From positions 156,610 through 220,609 of the forward strand of contig JAQWNG010000008.1 of NCBI GenBank assembly GCA_029246385.1: a stretch of 64,000 nucleotides of DNA, given 5' to 3'. A program made the translations under genes and the position numbers. The first letter of the stretch is position 1. Every line of letters begins with the position of its first letter. This document shows positions 44,677-56,248 of the stretch, in pieces. The notes below the pieces were generated by a model. The model did no database searches, had not been told where the DNA came from, and saw only the letters and a program-made list of their open reading frames with translations. The stretch comes from Halioglobus sp. Its GTDB lineage: Bacteria > Pseudomonadota > Gammaproteobacteria > Pseudomonadales > Halieaceae.

Positions 44677-44823
44677 AATTTTCTCTCTTTTTTACACAGA
44701 ATTGATAGCTGCTTTACCTGTTGACTATAACAACCTCACCCTTCAATTGCGACACCAAGTCCGACCAAAGTCCTATAATTCAATCGCAACCTCCTGCCGC
44801 CAATCGCGCAAAACACGCACAGA

Positions 44824-46029
44824 TTAAGTGTTAGTCACTGGCGGTGACGCGATATTCGTCACCGCCGCAGGCATAGGCGCAGTGTGCACCAGCAACCACC
44901 AGACAGCGCACAGTGCGAGGGATACGCCAGTCAGAACGCCGCTCCCCCAATGCTCTAGCAGCCAACCTCCCCCAGCACCACCGGTAAATGCACCCATAAA
45001 TTGACAGGAAGAGTAAACGCCCATTGCAGTCCCCTTACCGCCGGCGAACACCGTTTTGCTAACCAGTGAAGGAAGGGTCGCCTCTAGATAATTAAATCCA
45101 ACAAAGAACAACCAAAGACCACCATAGAACAACAGATTGGTAGAGGTGAGGTCCAGCACACCAATCGCTGCAAAAATCAATACAATGCCCAGCAGGAACA
45201 TCTGGCGCGGTCGCTTGCCGCGTTCCGCCAGAATCATCAGCGGCACCATACCAACAAAGGACAGTAACAATACGGGCAGGTATACCAACCAGTGTTGCTC
45301 CCTAGAGACACCAAAGGTCTGCTCTAGCACCCCCGGCATCACAAGAAAGCAGGCCACAAGAATAAAATGTAAAACAAACACGCCAAAATTAAGCCGAACC
45401 AACCCGCCATCAACGAGACCACGGCCTATAAATCCCAACCTTGCGCCTTCTTCCTGATGAGCAACACTGACACCGTACGGAGTCGGCACCAGCAGAATAA
45501 CAATACCCATTCCGACCACTGCGAGCAGTGCTGAAAACCAGAAAACACTGGCAAGCCCACCCAGGGCAGCAACGACCGGACCCAGTACCATGGCTCCGGC
45601 AAAGGACAGACCAATACTAATACCCACCAGCGCCATTGCCTTCGTGCGCTGCTCCTCCCGTGTCAAGTCGGCCACCAGTGCCATAACGGTGCTGGCAATA
45701 GCACCGCTGCCCTGCAGTATGCGGCCTAAAATAATACCATTCATACTCTCAGCCACCGCCGCGATCACACTCCCCAGAGCGAACAATAGCAGTCCAAAGA
45801 TTATTACCGGCTTACGACCTACCCGATCAGACAGCCAACCGAAAGGGATCTGCAATGCGGCCTGAGTCAGGCCGTAGATGCCTAACGCCAGCCCAATCAT
45901 GGTTGGGGTTGCATCCGCAAAATCTGACGCGTATATCGCCAGCAACGGCAACACCATGAACAGGCCGAGCATGCGAAAGCAGTACAATAGCGCCAACGAA
46001 CCTACGGCCCGACGCTCGCGCCCTGTCAT
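44824..46029 (-). CDS. MFS transporter
   Basis: A 401-residue major facilitator protein with twelve hydrophobic segments. MTGRERRAVGSLALLYCFRMLGLFMVLPLL begins the first helix. GWLSDRVGRKPVI is the loop 2-3 signature, and a short hydrophilic loop near the middle separates the halves. The track start adds 50 residues running into the uvrA promoter; the ATG at 46029 fits the family. This MFS gene between uvrA and ssb is conserved in Pseudomonas relatives, but its substrate is unknown. It may be a drug or metabolite exporter. Confidence 0.9.
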   Translation of the reverse strand: MTGRERRAVGSLALLYCFRMLGLFMVLPLLAIYASDFADATPTMIGLALGIYGLTQAALQIPFGWLSDRVGRKPVIIFGLLLFALGSVIAAVAESMNGIILGRILQGSGAIASTVMALVADLTREEQRTKAMALVGISIGLSFAGAMVLGPVVAALGGLASVFWFSALLAVVGMGIVILLVPTPYGVSVAHQEEGARLGFIGRGLVDGGLVRLNFGVFVLHFILVACFLVMPGVLEQTFGVSREQHWLVYLPVLLLSFVGMVPLMILAERGKRPRQMFLLGIVLIFAAIGVLDLTSTNLLFYGGLWLFFVGFNYLEATLPSLVSKTVFAGGKGTAMGVYSSCQFMGAFTGGAGGGWLLEHWGSGVLTGVSLALCAVWWLLVHTAPMPAAVTNIASPPVTNT

Positions 46030-46154
46030 GGGGTTTTCAGTAATCACCGTGTGTTTCACCAAAAAGCGGTCAAAAAAGCAGCCTTTAATGTTAGCATTTT
46101 CATTCGCTGCAGGACATCCAAACACCTGCATGCAGGAAAATATATCGGAGGCTT

Positions 46155-46184
46155 TTGCCACACACCTAGATCTAGGCATATACT
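46155..46184 (+). promoter_or_regulatory. Sigma-70 promoter for uvrA with palindrome in the spacer
   Basis: TTGCCA (5 of 6) and TATACT (5 of 6) with an 18-base spacer, about 30 bases before the uvrA ATG. CCTAGATCTAGG (46165-46176) is a perfect 12-bp palindrome inside the spacer. No CTGT-N8-ACAG LexA box was found. Confidence 0.6.
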
Positions 46185-46220
46185 GTTAGGTTTAGATTTC
46201 AAGGCGGCATCAGGGCTCTT

Positions 46221-49067
46221 ATGGATACCATACAAGTACGCGGGGCACGGACACACAACCTCAAAAACATCGACCTCGATATCCCGCGGGATCAACTGGT
46301 AGTCATTACTGGGCTCTCGGGTTCCGGTAAATCCTCGCTCGCCTTTGACACCCTCTACGCGGAGGGACAGCGCCGCTATGTGGAGTCGCTGTCCACCTAC
46401 GCTAGGCAGTTTCTTTCCATCATGGAGAAGCCTGACGTGGACCACATCGAGGGGCTGTCACCGGCCATTTCCATTGAGCAAAAATCAACGTCTCACAACC
46501 CTCGTTCTACGGTTGGAACTATTACCGAAATATACGATTACTTGCGCTTGTTATACGCCCGTGTTGGAGAACCGCGCTGTCCTGATCACGGCATCAATCT
46601 GCAGGCGCAGACCGTGAGTCAAATGGTAGATGTGGTCCTTGCATTGCCCGAAGACACAAAACTCATGCTACTGGCACCAGTAGTGCGCGACCGCAAAGGT
46701 GAGCATGTCCATACGCTGGAGGAACTGCGAGCCGCCGGCTTTGTCCGCGCACGCATTAATGGAATCGTCGCCGACCTAGACGATGTGCCGGTGTTGGATA
46801 AAAAGAAAAAGCATCGTATCGAGGTGGTTATAGACCGCTTTAAGGTTCGAGGGGATCTCGGTATTCGTCTGGCAGAATCCTTTGAGACCGCGCTAAACTT
46901 GACCGATGGCTTAGCCTCCATTAGTTATATGGAGGGCAAAAACAAAGACATCAGTTTTTCCGCACGCTTTGCCTGCCCCGAATGCGGCCATAGTATTGAC
47001 GAGTTAGAGCCTCGCTTGTTTTCATTCAACAATCCAGCGGGCGCTTGCAGTGGCTGTGATGGGCTCGGTGTCAAACAGTTTTTCGATGAAGAGCGCTTGG
47101 TACTATTCCCTGAGTCAAGCTTAGCAGAAGGTGCAATACGCGGCTGGGATCGGCGCAACGTCTACTACTTTCACATGCTGAATTCGCTCGCCGAACACTA
47201 TGACTTCAGTATTGATACTCCGTTCAGTCAGCTGAGTAAAAAGCATCAAAAAGTTATCCTCCAAGGTAGCGGCACGCAAGAAATCGCGTTTTCGTATATC
47301 AATGACAGAGGGGATGTCTTTAAGCGAAAACACCCCTTCGAGGGTATCCTGCCCAACATGGAACGCCGTTACAGAGACACGGAGTCACAATCAGTGCGAG
47401 AGGAATTGTCAAAGTTTTTAGCCAGTCAACCCTGCCCTGACTGCCATGGCACTCGACTGCGCCGCGATGCGCGAAACGTGTTTGTCGATGAGCATAATCT
47501 CCCCAGCATCACAGCAATGCCGGTGGGCGAGGCCGAACTTTATTTCAATCGACTGCAACTCGAAGGCCGCCGCGGTCAGATCGCTGACAAAATCCTCAAG
47601 GAGTTACGAGCACGCTACCGTTTTTTGGTTGATGTGGGGTTGAGCTATTTGTCTTTAAACCGCAGCGCGGAGACGCTGTCGGGCGGCGAGGCCCAGCGTA
47701 TACGTCTGGCCTCTCAGATTGGCGCTGGCCTAGTGGGTGTTATGTATATTTTGGATGAGCCATCCATTGGCCTCCACCAACGAGACAACGAGCGACTTTT
47801 GGCAACACTCACCCATTTGAGAGATATGGGTAATACGGTGCTTGTAGTGGAGCATGATGAGGATGCCATTCGCAGTGCAGACCACATTCTTGATATCGGT
47901 CCTGGGGCAGGGGTACATGGGGGTCAGATTGTCGCTTCCGGCACTCTCGATGACGTCATCAACAATGAACAGTCCCTTACCGGGGCCTATCTCTCGGGCG
48001 CCAAAAAAATCAGCATCCCAAAACAGCGCACTCAGATAGATGTTGACAGCATGCTGGTGCTAAAGGGAGCAACAGGTAACAACCTTCAATCGGTCACCCT
48101 AGAACTGCCACTAGGCCTGCTTACCTGCATCACCGGGGTATCAGGCTCAGGAAAATCATCCTTAATAAATAGTACGCTCTACCCGATCGCTGCCACAGAA
48201 TTAAATGGAGCGACTACTCTCACCCCAGCGCCTTTTGACTCGATAACGGGGATGGAGTGTGTCGACAAGTGCATAGACATCGATCAAAGTCCTATTGGGC
48301 GCACGCCGCGCTCGAACCCTGCCACTTACACCGGAATTTTCACCCCGATACGCGAATTGTTCTCTGGTACGCAGGAGGCCCGCTCCCGAGGCTATAAACC
48401 GGGAAGGTTTAGTTTCAACGTGAAAGGTGGTCGCTGCGAAGCCTGTCAAGGCGACGGGGTTACAAAGGTCGAGATGCACTTTTTACCGGATATCTACGTA
48501 CCCTGTGATGTTTGTAAGGGCAAACGTTATAACCGGGAAACACTAGACGTGCGGTATAAGGGCAAGAATATCCATGAGGTCTTAGATATGACCATTGAGG
48601 AAGCACTTCCGTTCTTCGAGCCTGTCCCTGCCATTGCTAGAAAAATCCAGACCTTGATGGACGTCGGCCTCTCCTATATCCGTCTAGGCCAAGCGGCGAC
48701 CACCCTCTCAGGTGGTGAAGCCCAGAGGATTAAGTTATCGCGCGAACTCTCTAAGCGCGACACAGGAAAAACACTGTATATTCTGGACGAGCCTACTACC
48801 GGATTGCACTTTGAAGACATCAGACAATTACTGGTTGTTCTCCACCGCTTGCGGGATCACGGTAACACCGTAGTAATTATTGAGCACAACCTGGATGTCA
48901 TTAAGACAGCGGACTGGGTTGTGGACCTAGGACCCGAAGGGGGTAGCGGTGGCGGTAAGGTGATTGCAACGGGAACACCCGAAGATGTGGCAAAAATAAA
49001 GGCTTCATTTACCGGTCAGTTTCTGGGACCCATACTAAAGCGCAAACAGGGAAAAAAAGCGGCCTAA
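46221..49067 (+). CDS. uvrA: UvrABC excinuclease subunit A
   Basis: DNA damage sensor of nucleotide excision repair, an ABC-type dimeric ATPase. 948 residues, the E. coli length. First nucleotide domain: [19 protein letters not shown] (Walker A), a zinc module with CPECGHSID and [17 protein letters not shown], then [15 protein letters not shown] and [14 protein letters not shown]. Second domain: [15 protein letters not shown], the DNA-binding zinc finger [16 protein letters not shown]...[22 protein letters not shown] and [13 protein letters not shown]. All ATPase motifs are intact. Divergent from the MFS-ssb genes and convergent with rplQ. Confidence 0.98.
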   Translation: MDTIQVRGARTHNLKNIDLDIPRDQLVVITGLSGSGKSSLAFDTLYAEGQRRYVESLSTYARQFLSIMEKPDVDHIEGLSPAISIEQKSTSHNPRSTVGTITEIYDYLRLLYARVGEPRCPDHGINLQAQTVSQMVDVVLALPEDTKLMLLAPVVRDRKGEHVHTLEELRAAGFVRARINGIVADLDDVPVLDKKKKHRIEVVIDRFKVRGDLGIRLAESFETALNLTDGLASISYMEGKNKDISFSARFACPECGHSIDELEPRLFSFNNPAGACSGCDGLGVKQFFDEERLVLFPESSLAEGAIRGWDRRNVYYFHMLNSLAEHYDFSIDTPFSQLSKKHQKVILQGSGTQEIAFSYINDRGDVFKRKHPFEGILPNMERRYRDTESQSVREELSKFLASQPCPDCHGTRLRRDARNVFVDEHNLPSITAMPVGEAELYFNRLQLEGRRGQIADKILKELRARYRFLVDVGLSYLSLNRSAETLSGGEAQRIRLASQIGAGLVGVMYILDEPSIGLHQRDNERLLATLTHLRDMGNTVLVVEHDEDAIRSADHILDIGPGAGVHGGQIVASGTLDDVINNEQSLTGAYLSGAKKISIPKQRTQIDVDSMLVLKGATGNNLQSVTLELPLGLLTCITGVSGSGKSSLINSTLYPIAATELNGATTLTPAPFDSITGMECVDKCIDIDQSPIGRTPRSNPATYTGIFTPIRELFSGTQEARSRGYKPGRFSFNVKGGRCEACQGDGVTKVEMHFLPDIYVPCDVCKGKRYNRETLDVRYKGKNIHEVLDMTIEEALPFFEPVPAIARKIQTLMDVGLSYIRLGQAATTLSGGEAQRIKLSRELSKRDTGKTLYILDEPTTGLHFEDIRQLLVVLHRLRDHGNTVVIIEHNLDVIKTADWVVDLGPEGGSGGGKVIATGTPEDVAKIKASFTGQFLGPILKRKQGKKAA

Positions 49068-49091
49068 GTAGCACCCTGTTGGTCCCCGATA

Positions 49092-49119
49092 TAAAAAAGC
49101 CGGGATAAACGCCCGGCTT
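49092..49119 (-). terminator. Rho-independent terminator of the alpha operon
   Basis: On the minus strand AAGCCGGG and CCCGGCTT form an 8-bp stem around CGTTTAT, followed by TTTTAT. It lies 28 bases past the rplQ stop. On the plus strand the stem lacks a T-run, so uvrA would be stopped less well. Confidence 0.85.
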
Positions 49120-49146
49120 CTGGTTTCAATCAGATCCCACAAGCAA

Positions 49147-49536
49147 TCAATCTTCGTCTTCTTCTGTTATCTCGACTTGAGGGCGATCAACCAACTCGAC
49201 ATAAGCCATGGGCGCTTTGTCACCGGTGCGGTAGCCACACTTTAGAATGCGAATGTAACCTCCAGGGCGCTCCTGATACCGCGGACCCAACTCGTTAAAC
49301 AATTTACCCACAGTAGAGTTGTCCCGTGTCCTATCAAAAGCCAGACGCCGATTGGCTACGCTATCTTTTTTCGCGAGCGTGATAAGCGGCTCAGCATATC
49401 CGCGCAATTCTTTTGCTTTGGGTAAGGTTGTGCGAATCAACTCATGCTCCACCAACGAAACAGTCATATTGCGAAACATGGCTTTACGGTGCGAGCTATT
49501 GCGGTTCAGCTGACGTCCACTGTGACGATGACGCAT
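49147..49536 (-). CDS. rplQ: 50S ribosomal protein L17
   Basis: A 129-residue protein starting [23 protein letters not shown], with the expected [27 protein letters not shown]-terminal part and an acidic EEDED tail. Last gene of the alpha operon, after rpoA and before the terminator. Confidence 0.98.
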   Translation of the reverse strand: MRHRHSGRQLNRNSSHRKAMFRNMTVSLVEHELIRTTLPKAKELRGYAEPLITLAKKDSVANRRLAFDRTRDNSTVGKLFNELGPRYQERPGGYIRILKCGYRTGDKAPMAYVELVDRPQVEITEEDED

Positions 49537-49594
49537 TTTTACTATCCTATTTTACGGTGCTATCGCAGCACTACTATCTGTTAATCCGGCCTGA

Positions 49595-50599
49595 TTAGAC
49601 GCTTAAAACTCGATCATCGTTTTTCAAACTCGCTGGTGGCCAGTTGTCTAGACGCATACCCAATGACAAATTACGCGACGCGAGCACATCCTTGATCTCG
49701 GTGAGCGATTTCTTGCCAAGGTTTGGCGTTTTCAGTAATTCCACTTCGGTGCGCTGCACTAGATCACCTATGTAATATATGTTCTCCGCCTTTAGACAAT
49801 TGGCCGAGCGCACTGTCAACTCTAAGTCGTCTACAGGCCGCAGCAGGATTGGATCAACTTCGTCCTCCTCCACCACAGACTCGGATTCACTTTCGCTTTC
49901 AAGGTCAACGAACACTGCCAACTGCTGTTGCAAGATAGTGGCTGCACGACGAATCGCTTCTTCGGGGTCTATCGTTCCGTTAGTTTCTAAATCGAGGACC
50001 AACTTATCTAGGTCGGTACGCTGCTCTACTCGAGCTGCCTCTACGACATAGGACACTCGATAGACGGGAGAAAAGGTCGCATCCAATTGCAAGCGCCCGA
50101 TAGAACGTGTTTCTTCCTCGGGGTTTCCTCGAGAATCGGCAGGAGAATATCCTCGACCGAGCGCAACAGTCAGTCTCATATTTATTTCTGCACCGGCGTT
50201 GAGGTGACAAATGACATGATCGGGATTGCGAACTTCAATATCGTGGTCAACCTGAACGTCGCCTGCAGTAACAGTGCCAGGACCCTTTTTACTCAGTGTC
50301 AGCTCGGCCTCTTCTTTACCATTCAACACCAGAGCCACACCCTTAAGGTTAAGAAGGATTTCGATAACATCCTCCTGCACACCCTCAATCGCGCTGTATT
50401 CGTGAAGCACACCATCAATTTCAACTTCGGTAATTGCACTACCGGGCATTGAGGAAAGTAATATGCGGCGAAGAGCGTTGCCAAGAGTATGGCCAAAGCC
50501 ACGCTCAAGAGGCTCCAGCGTCACTTGGGAGCGCGTGCTGTTCTTCTCTTCAACATTGATCACGCGGGGGGTTAAAAATTCGTTCACTGCACTCTGCAT
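49595..50599 (-). CDS. rpoA: DNA-directed RNA polymerase alpha subunit
   Basis: Assembly platform of RNA polymerase and contact site for activators and UP elements. 334 residues. The NTD (about 1-235) has [26 protein letters not shown] and GYVPADSR-type [11 protein letters not shown]. The CTD (about 250-325) has [21 protein letters not shown] and [18 protein letters not shown]. The linker carries a Glu-Ser run (ESESESES) not present in E. coli, which lengthens and acidifies the tether. Between rpsD and rplQ as in all gammaproteobacteria. Confidence 0.98.
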   Translation of the reverse strand: MQSAVNEFLTPRVINVEEKNSTRSQVTLEPLERGFGHTLGNALRRILLSSMPGSAITEVEIDGVLHEYSAIEGVQEDVIEILLNLKGVALVLNGKEEAELTLSKKGPGTVTAGDVQVDHDIEVRNPDHVICHLNAGAEINMRLTVALGRGYSPADSRGNPEEETRSIGRLQLDATFSPVYRVSYVVEAARVEQRTDLDKLVLDLETNGTIDPEEAIRRAATILQQQLAVFVDLESESESESVVEEDEVDPILLRPVDDLELTVRSANCLKAENIYYIGDLVQRTEVELLKTPNLGKKSLTEIKDVLASRNLSLGMRLDNWPPASLKNDDRVLSV

Positions 50600-50635
50600 T
50601 GCGGCACCTGTCTTTTAGGTTAGTCCTTCAGTGGG

Positions 50636-51256
50636 TTACTTCGAATAAAGCTCGACAATTAAGTTCTCGTTGATCTCGGACGATAAGTCCTGACGATCGG
50701 GAACTGTCTTGAATACCCCTTCTAGTTTTTCGCTGTTAACATCTAGCCACTCGGAATCTCCGCGATGAGAAGCCAGAGCCAAGGCGGCCTGCACGCGCAA
50801 CTGCTTCTTGGCTTTCTCGCGCAAAGAAACAATATCCCCGGCCTGTACTTTATAGGAAGCGATGTTGACAATAACGCCATTTACCAAAATGGACTTATGA
50901 GACACCAACTGCCGAGATTCCGCCCGGGTAGACCCGAAACCCATGCGATAAACGACATTGTCTAGTCGACTCTCCAGAAGCTGTAACAGATTTTCACCCG
51001 TGGCTCCTTTGAGACGCGCAGCTTCTTTATAATAATTGCGGAACTGCTTTTCCAGCACACCATAGATGCGCCTGACTTTCTGTTTCTCTCGCAACTGCAC
51101 ACCATAATCAGACAGGCGACCACGACGGGCTCCATGCTGACCAGGAATTGCCTCTAGTTTACACTTGCTTTCCAGCGAGCGAACTCCGCTCTTAAGGAAC
51201 AAATCCGTCCCTTCACGACGGGAGAGTTTGCACTTGGGTCCAATATATCGAGCCAT
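50636..51256 (-). CDS. rpsD: 30S ribosomal protein S4
   Basis: A 206-residue primary 16S rRNA-binding protein. Starts [23 protein letters not shown] and has the S4 RNA-binding fold [34 protein letters not shown]. In E. coli S4 represses the alpha operon by binding its leader; a comparable leader precedes rpsM here. Confidence 0.98.
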   Translation of the reverse strand: MARYIGPKCKLSRREGTDLFLKSGVRSLESKCKLEAIPGQHGARRGRLSDYGVQLREKQKVRRIYGVLEKQFRNYYKEAARLKGATGENLLQLLESRLDNVVYRMGFGSTRAESRQLVSHKSILVNGVIVNIASYKVQAGDIVSLREKAKKQLRVQAALALASHRGDSEWLDVNSEKLEGVFKTVPDRQDLSSEINENLIVELYSK

Positions 51257-51277
51257 GTCAATTCTATCCTGTAAGCG

Positions 51278-51670
51278 TTATACGCGACGTTTCTTGGGCG
51301 GACGACAGCCGTTGTGCGGAATAGGCGTTACGTCAGTAATATTGCTGATGTTATAACCGCAGGTATTGAGTGCGCGAACCGCAGACTCCCTGCCAGGCCC
51401 CGGACCTTTGACCTGAACATCAAGATTTTGAAGTCCGTAGTCCTTTGCCGCCTCACCGGCGCGCTCTGCTGCGACCTGAGCCGCGAAGGGTGTACTTTTA
51501 CGCGAACCACGAAATCCAGAGCCTCCTGAGGTTGCCCAGCTTAAAGTATTACCCTGACGATCTGTGATAGTGATGATGGTGTTATTAAACGACGCGTGAA
51601 TGTGCGCGATACCGTCGACAACCGTCTTGGTTATTTTTTTACGAGTGCTTTTCGCACCTGACTTCGCCAT
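51278..51670 (-). CDS. rpsK: 30S ribosomal protein S11
   Basis: A 130-residue platform protein with [44 protein letters not shown] and [18 protein letters not shown] at the end, all standard for S11. Between rpsM and rpsD. Confidence 0.98.
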   Translation of the reverse strand: MAKSGAKSTRKKITKTVVDGIAHIHASFNNTIITITDRQGNTLSWATSGGSGFRGSRKSTPFAAQVAAERAGEAAKDYGLQNLDVQVKGPGPGRESAVRALNTCGYNISNITDVTPIPHNGCRPPKKRRV

Positions 51671-51741
51671 ACTTTAATTCCTGCCTTAATATCAACACTG
51701 CACTAAGGTGCAGCTACACTAAAAATAACTCGTAGTTACTT

Positions 51742-52098
51742 CTACTTACGAATCGGCTTACGTGGTCCTTTACGAGTACGGGCATTGGTCTTGGTCCGCT
51801 GCCCACGCAAAGGCAGTCCTCTACGGTGACGCAGGCCACGGTTACAGCCTAAATCCATCAAGCGCTTGATGTTCATTGACACTTCACGACGCAGATCACC
51901 CTCTACCATTAGGTCACTGACTTTGCCTCGAAGCGCATCCATATCCTGCTCCGTCAAATCGCTAATTTTGGCACTTTCAGATACACCAGTATCGGCACAA
52001 AGGCGCTGGGCCTGACTGCGGCCCACGCCAAAGATATAGGTTAATGAAATAACGGTGTGCTTGTTATCTGGTATGTTGACGCCGGCAATACGAGCCAT
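51742..52098 (-). CDS. rpsM: 30S ribosomal protein S13
   Basis: A 118-residue head protein starting [26 protein letters not shown] and ending [26 protein letters not shown]. First gene of the alpha operon after rpmJ; its leader is described separately. Confidence 0.98.
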   Translation of the reverse strand: MARIAGVNIPDNKHTVISLTYIFGVGRSQAQRLCADTGVSESAKISDLTEQDMDALRGKVSDLMVEGDLRREVSMNIKRLMDLGCNRGLRHRRGLPLRGQRTKTNARTRKGPRKPIRK

Positions 52099-52104
52099 TC
52101 AACT

Positions 52105-52227
52105 TTCTCCAATCATTTGTCGTCGCTGCATGTTGCAACCTCGTCGTGTCGTTAACCTAAAACTCGACCAGCGTCCAAGGCTATACAAACGGCGACGCAG
52201 TCTAGCGATATCGTTAATAAAAATCAA
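52105..52227 (-). promoter_or_regulatory. Alpha-operon promoter and S4-type leader
   Basis: On the minus strand TTGATT (52222-52227), a 17-base spacer and TAGACT (52199-52204) are followed by a GC-rich stretch (GCGTCGCCG), a plausible sigma-70 promoter. The roughly 95-base leader to rpsM is the size of the E. coli S4-binding pseudoknot; its fold was not computed. Confidence 0.5.
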
Positions 52228-52243
52228 CTGTTGATGGCCAACC

Positions 52244-52360
52244 TCAGCCCTGACGCTGCTTGTGCCGCGGATCTGTCTCGCAAATCACGCGAACCACGCC
52301 TTTTCGCCGCACCACCTTACAGTTTCTGCAAATTTTCTTTACTGATGCACGTACCTTCAT
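52244..52360 (-). CDS. rpmJ: 50S ribosomal protein L36
   Basis: Not in the ORF track. ATG at 52360 opens 38 codons: [20 protein letters not shown], then [18 protein letters not shown], stop TGA. The two Cys of CRNC and the later Cys and His make the zinc-binding C+ type of L36, so this copy should not be a zinc-free paralogue. Last gene of the spc operon, between secY and rpsM, as expected. Confidence 0.97.
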   Translation of the reverse strand: MKVRASVKKICRNCKVVRRKGVVRVICETDPRHKQRQG

Positions 52361-52400
52361 TACACCTACTCCCTACTCGGATAACCTGAACCTGACTGAC

Positions 52401-53729
52401 TTAACGCGCTCGCCCAGCTCCACCATAACTCTTTAAATTTGCTTTTTTCATCACAGAGTCATATTGATGCGACATCAGATGACTTTGTACTTGCGCCATG
52501 AAGTCCATCACAACCACAACCACAATTAGCAATGAGGTTCCACCCAGATAAAACGGTACGTTCCACATAACAACCAAAAACTGCGGCATCAGACATACCA
52601 GTGCAATATAGGCGGACCCGAAGACCGTTAATCGAGTCAGCACGCCATCGATGTAATTAGCCGTTTTCTCGCCCGGCCTAATGCCAGGGACAAAGGCCCC
52701 TGAACGCTTAAGATTGTCAGCGACTTCTACCGGATTAAACATCAGAGCCGTGTAAAAAAAGCAGAAAAAGACTACAAATACCGTAAATAACAATATGTTT
52801 AGGGGTTGGCCGGGGCCGATTGCCACCGCCATATCTTGCAACCAGTCTGCAGAATTTCCGCTACTAAACCATTGGGCAATGGAGGCTGGAAACAGCAATA
52901 TACTGCTCGCAAAAATCGCCGGAATCACGCCCGCCATATTGACTTTAAGCGGCAAGTGCGAACTTTGAGCCTGATACATCTTTCGGCCCTGCTGCCTCTT
53001 CGCATAATTCACAGTAATGCGCCGCTGACCACGCTCAATGAATACGATCATATAAATGACTGCTATCGCCAATGTCAGAATGAGCAGTAATATGAGAACA
53101 TTCAGCTCTCCCTGCCGAGCTTGCTCCAAAGATTGGCCGATAGCAGCAGGCAACCCGGCTACGATGCCGGCAAAAATCAATAACGATATACCATTGCCCA
53201 CGCCCTTCTCGGTTATCTGTTCACCTAGCCACATCATAAATACCGCGCCGGTGACCAAGGATGTGATAGCAATGACGTAGAATAGTATTGAAGGGTCATA
53301 TGCCATGCCCTGATTGGCCATACCCGCCGTCATGCCAGTCGCTTGAATAATAGCTAACACCACGGTGAGGTAGCGCGTGTACTGACTAATTCTTCGGCGA
53401 CCGGACTCACCTTCTTTCTTTAGCTGCTCCAGTTGCGGCGTAACTGCCGACATCAACTGCATAATGATAGATGCGGATATGTAGGGCATGATCCCAAGAG
53501 CTAATATGCTCATGCGCTCTAACGCACCCCCAGAAAACATATTTGCTAAACCAAGAATCGTGCCCTGATTTTGATTAAATAAGGCAGCGAGTTGCTTAGG
53601 ATCAATACCCGGCACAGGAATATGCGTTCCAATCCGGTAAATAATAATTGCCATCAAAACGAAACGCAGACGCGTAAAGAGCTCACTGAGCCCCGCTTTG
53701 TTGACTGAAGGCGTTTGTGCGGTTGCCAT
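52401..53729 (-). CDS. secY: Protein translocase subunit SecY
   Basis: Channel subunit of the Sec translocon, ten transmembrane helices in 442 residues. Landmarks are [13 protein letters not shown] near the first helix, [24 protein letters not shown] (plug and helix 2), [14 protein letters not shown] and [20 protein letters not shown] before the cytoplasmic loop used by SecA and ribosomes. Directly follows rplO with no gap. Confidence 0.98.
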   Translation of the reverse strand: MATAQTPSVNKAGLSELFTRLRFVLMAIIIYRIGTHIPVPGIDPKQLAALFNQNQGTILGLANMFSGGALERMSILALGIMPYISASIIMQLMSAVTPQLEQLKKEGESGRRRISQYTRYLTVVLAIIQATGMTAGMANQGMAYDPSILFYVIAITSLVTGAVFMMWLGEQITEKGVGNGISLLIFAGIVAGLPAAIGQSLEQARQGELNVLILLLILTLAIAVIYMIVFIERGQRRITVNYAKRQQGRKMYQAQSSHLPLKVNMAGVIPAIFASSILLFPASIAQWFSSGNSADWLQDMAVAIGPGQPLNILLFTVFVVFFCFFYTALMFNPVEVADNLKRSGAFVPGIRPGEKTANYIDGVLTRLTVFGSAYIALVCLMPQFLVVMWNVPFYLGGTSLLIVVVVVMDFMAQVQSHLMSHQYDSVMKKANLKSYGGAGRAR

Positions 53730-54176
53730 TTAGTCCTCTACTTTCCCACCGGCTTTTTCTATAGCCTCACGTGCACCCTTGGTAACCGCTAAGCCCTTTA
53801 GGGTGAGCGCTTTAGCCAAATCGCCAGAAAGAAAAACGCGGGCACGCACTACGTTATTCCTGACCAGATCTGCATTTTTTAACACCTCGAGGTCTACAAC
53901 ATCTCCCTCTATGGCATTTAACTCACCCAGACGAATCTGCGCCGTAGTGCGACTGATACGAGAAGAAAATCCATACTTCGGAAGGCGCTTCTGCAACGGC
54001 ATTTGACCACCCTCAAATCCAGCACGAATTCCTCCACCCGAACGCGCCTTTTGACCCTTGTGACCGCGGCCTGCCGTCTTGCCTGTGCCACTTCCGATAC
54101 CCCGACCCACGCGCTTGGGATCTTTCTTCGCTCCCGGCGCTGGACTTAGGCTATTCAACCGCATTACGTCCGACAT
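53730..54176 (-). CDS. rplO: 50S ribosomal protein L15
   Basis: Family landmarks [38 protein letters not shown] and [18 protein letters not shown]. The ORF has four extra residues (MSDV) before the usual MRLN start. GAGGAG sits six to seven bases before this first ATG and far from the second, so the longer 148-residue form is likely. It lies between rpmD and secY. Confidence 0.97.
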   Translation of the reverse strand: MSDVMRLNSLSPAPGAKKDPKRVGRGIGSGTGKTAGRGHKGQKARSGGGIRAGFEGGQMPLQKRLPKYGFSSRISRTTAQIRLGELNAIEGDVVDLEVLKNADLVRNNVVRARVFLSGDLAKALTLKGLAVTKGAREAIEKAGGKVED

Positions 54177-54179
54177 ACT

Positions 54180-54362
54180 TTACTCCTCTACCCTCACTAG
54201 GTAGTGCACTTGGTTTATCATGCCCCTGACGGAAGGCGTATCCTCAACCTTCACAGTGTGGCCAATACGACGCAAACCAAGACCCACCAAACACGCCCTA
54301 TGATTTTTCAGACGATGGAAGCCGCTTCTGACCTGCGTTACTTTGATAGATGCTTTAGCCAT
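54180..54362 (-). CDS. rpmD: 50S ribosomal protein L30
   Basis: A 60-residue protein, [21 protein letters not shown] and [26 protein letters not shown]. The track begins at a TTG (54371) lying too close to the AGG. The ATG at 54362 is about ten bases from GTAGG and matches E. coli L30. Confidence 0.96.
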   Translation of the reverse strand: MAKASIKVTQVRSGFHRLKNHRACLVGLGLRRIGHTVKVEDTPSVRGMINQVHYLVRVEE

Positions 54363-54380
54363 GACTAGCAAACCTACTAA

Positions 54381-54893
54381 TTAATTCAGAATTTCTTCGA
54401 CGGTCTTGCCGCGTTTAGCGGCAACATCTTCTGGTGAAGACATATCACGAAGACCATTGAAAGTTGCCCTTACTACGTTAATTGGATTAGTTGAACCGTA
54501 ACATTTCGCTAATACATTATGCACACCGGCGATCTCAAGCACCGCGCGCATCGCACCGCCAGCGATAACTCCGGTACCTTCTGACGCTGGCTGCATATAA
54601 ACCTTAGAAGCGCCATGTGCCGCCTTAATTGGATACTGAATCGTCCCGCTATTAAGTTGAACTTGTATCATGTTCCTGCGCGCCGCCTCCATTGCCTTCT
54701 GAATGGCGGCTGGAACCTCACGGGCTTTGCCTCGACCGAAGCCCACCTTGCCTTTACCGTCACCCACAACCGTAAGGGCGGTAAAACTAAAAATACGTCC
54801 GCCCTTTACCACCTTGGACACACGATTAACCTGAACCAGCTTCTCTTGGAGGTCGCCGTCTTGTTGCTGCTTTTTCTGATCGTTAAAAGCCAT
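54381..54893 (-). CDS. rpsE: 30S ribosomal protein S5
   Basis: A 170-residue protein. The double-stranded RNA-binding part reads [39 protein letters not shown]. The C-terminal domain has [33 protein letters not shown]. Known sites of spectinomycin resistance lie in the N-terminal loop, which looks normal. Between rplR and rpmD. Confidence 0.98.
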   Translation of the reverse strand: MAFNDQKKQQQDGDLQEKLVQVNRVSKVVKGGRIFSFTALTVVGDGKGKVGFGRGKAREVPAAIQKAMEAARRNMIQVQLNSGTIQYPIKAAHGASKVYMQPASEGTGVIAGGAMRAVLEIAGVHNVLAKCYGSTNPINVVRATFNGLRDMSSPEDVAAKRGKTVEEILN

Positions 54894-54902
54894 ATCTTTA
54901 CC

Positions 54903-55253
54903 CTAGAATTCCAATCCGGTTTCGCGAGCAGCATCGGCCAGCGCTTTAACGCGACCATGATATCTAAATCCACTGCGATCAAAGGCTACCGCTACAACGC
55001 CCGCTTTTTTTGCCCGCTCAGCGACCAACTTACCGACTTTTTCTGCCGCTGCAATATTGCCAGTAGCGTCGCTTCTTAGGTCAGAGTCTAGTGTAGACGC
55101 ACTCGCGATCACCTTATCTCCAGCCGGAGCAATAATCTGAGCATAGATATGCCGAGGTGTACGGTGGACACTTAACCGGTTCATTCCTAAGCTACGAATT
55201 TGGGTACGAGTGCGACGTGCGCGACGTAACCGTGAATCATTTTTTGTACTCAT
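54903..55253 (-). CDS. rplR: 50S ribosomal protein L18
   Basis: A 116-residue 5S rRNA-binding protein. [28 protein letters not shown] and [30 protein letters not shown]-type [10 protein letters not shown] are the L18 landmarks. Ten bases from rpsE. Confidence 0.98.
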   Translation of the reverse strand: MSTKNDSRLRRARRTRTQIRSLGMNRLSVHRTPRHIYAQIIAPAGDKVIASASTLDSDLRSDATGNIAAAEKVGKLVAERAKKAGVVAVAFDRSGFRYHGRVKALADAARETGLEF

Positions 55254-55262
55254 CTCAAATAC

Positions 55263-55790
55263 CTACTTCTTCTTGGCTTCTTTACGACGGACAAACTCAT
55301 CAGAGTAGCGGATACCCTTGCCTTTATAGGGCTCTGGCGGACGGAAGCTGCGAAGTTCAGCTGCCGCTTGCCCAACAGCGTGCTTATCAATACCCTGTAA
55401 AGTCACTTCGGTTGGACTAGGGCTGTGAGCAGAGACGCCCTCTGGCAATTCATAGTTCACCGGATGGGAGAGACCCACTGTCAGATTGACAACATTTCCA
55501 CTAACCTTGGCTCTGTAACCTACGCCGTTGAGAACCAGTTTTTTCTCCCAGCCCTCGCTTACTCCTCTCACCATATTATTTACTAGGGCGCGCGTTGTTC
55601 CTGCCATGGCGCCCAGTTTTGGGCTATCATACTCAAAGGTAATTACACCGTCGTCCTGCGTAAAATGAATCCCCTCTGAAAGTGACACTTCCAGCGAACC
55701 CTTGCTACCTTTTACAGTGACATCGCTACCACTAAGCTTGACCTCTACACCACTGGGGAGCTGGATCGGATCTTTTGCGACTCTAGACAT
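55263..55790 (-). CDS. rplF: 50S ribosomal protein L6
   Basis: A 175-residue two-domain protein: [21 protein letters not shown] at the start, [22 protein letters not shown] in the middle, and the C-terminal signature [20 protein letters not shown]. Near the GTPase-associated centre of the 50S subunit. Between rpsH and rplR. Confidence 0.98.
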   Translation of the reverse strand: MSRVAKDPIQLPSGVEVKLSGSDVTVKGSKGSLEVSLSEGIHFTQDDGVITFEYDSPKLGAMAGTTRALVNNMVRGVSEGWEKKLVLNGVGYRAKVSGNVVNLTVGLSHPVNYELPEGVSAHSPSPTEVTLQGIDKHAVGQAAAELRSFRPPEPYKGKGIRYSDEFVRRKEAKKK

Positions 55791-55820
55791 TTTGAAATAC
55801 TCTTTAGCTCAAAACAGGGT

Positions 55821-56216
55821 TTAGTAAACAGTACATAGTACTTCGCCGCCGATACCAGCCGCGCGAGCTGCTCGATCGGTCATTACGCCGCGCGAGGTGG
55901 AAATGATCGCCACACCTAACCCGGCACGCACCGAAGGCAGCTCACCGCTGCCGGAGTATCGACGCAGACTAGGACGACTAACGCGATCTATTTCCGCCAC
56001 GACAGGCTTTCCTAAGTGATACTTCAGCTCAATTGCCAAGCGGGGCTTGCCTGCTTCTACCGTAGCGGTAACATTATTAACATAACCCTCGTCTTGCAAT
56101 ACCTTGGCAACGGCTGCTTTTAACTTCGAGCCAGGCATCTCAACCCGCTCTTTCCCTGCCATTTGTGCGTTACGAATGCGGGTTAACATATCTGCTAGTG
56201 GATCTTGCATACTCAT
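55821..56216 (-). CDS. rpsH: 30S ribosomal protein S8
   Basis: A 131-residue protein, [22 protein letters not shown] at the start and [18 protein letters not shown] at the end. The track starts at TTG 56222; the ATG at 56216 gives the E. coli N-terminus. In E. coli S8 is the autogenous repressor of the spc operon. Confidence 0.97.
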   Translation of the reverse strand: MSMQDPLADMLTRIRNAQMAGKERVEMPGSKLKAAVAKVLQDEGYVNNVTATVEAGKPRLAIELKYHLGKPVVAEIDRVSRPSLRRYSGSGELPSVRAGLGVAIISTSRGVMTDRAARAAGIGGEVLCTVY

Positions 56217-56248
56217 AATCAATTAATCTCCGTAAACCAATTTTGCGG

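Noticed and set aside
46030-46220. LexA box between uvrA and the MFS gene
   Set aside because: Searched by eye for CTGT-N8-ACAG on both strands; none present.
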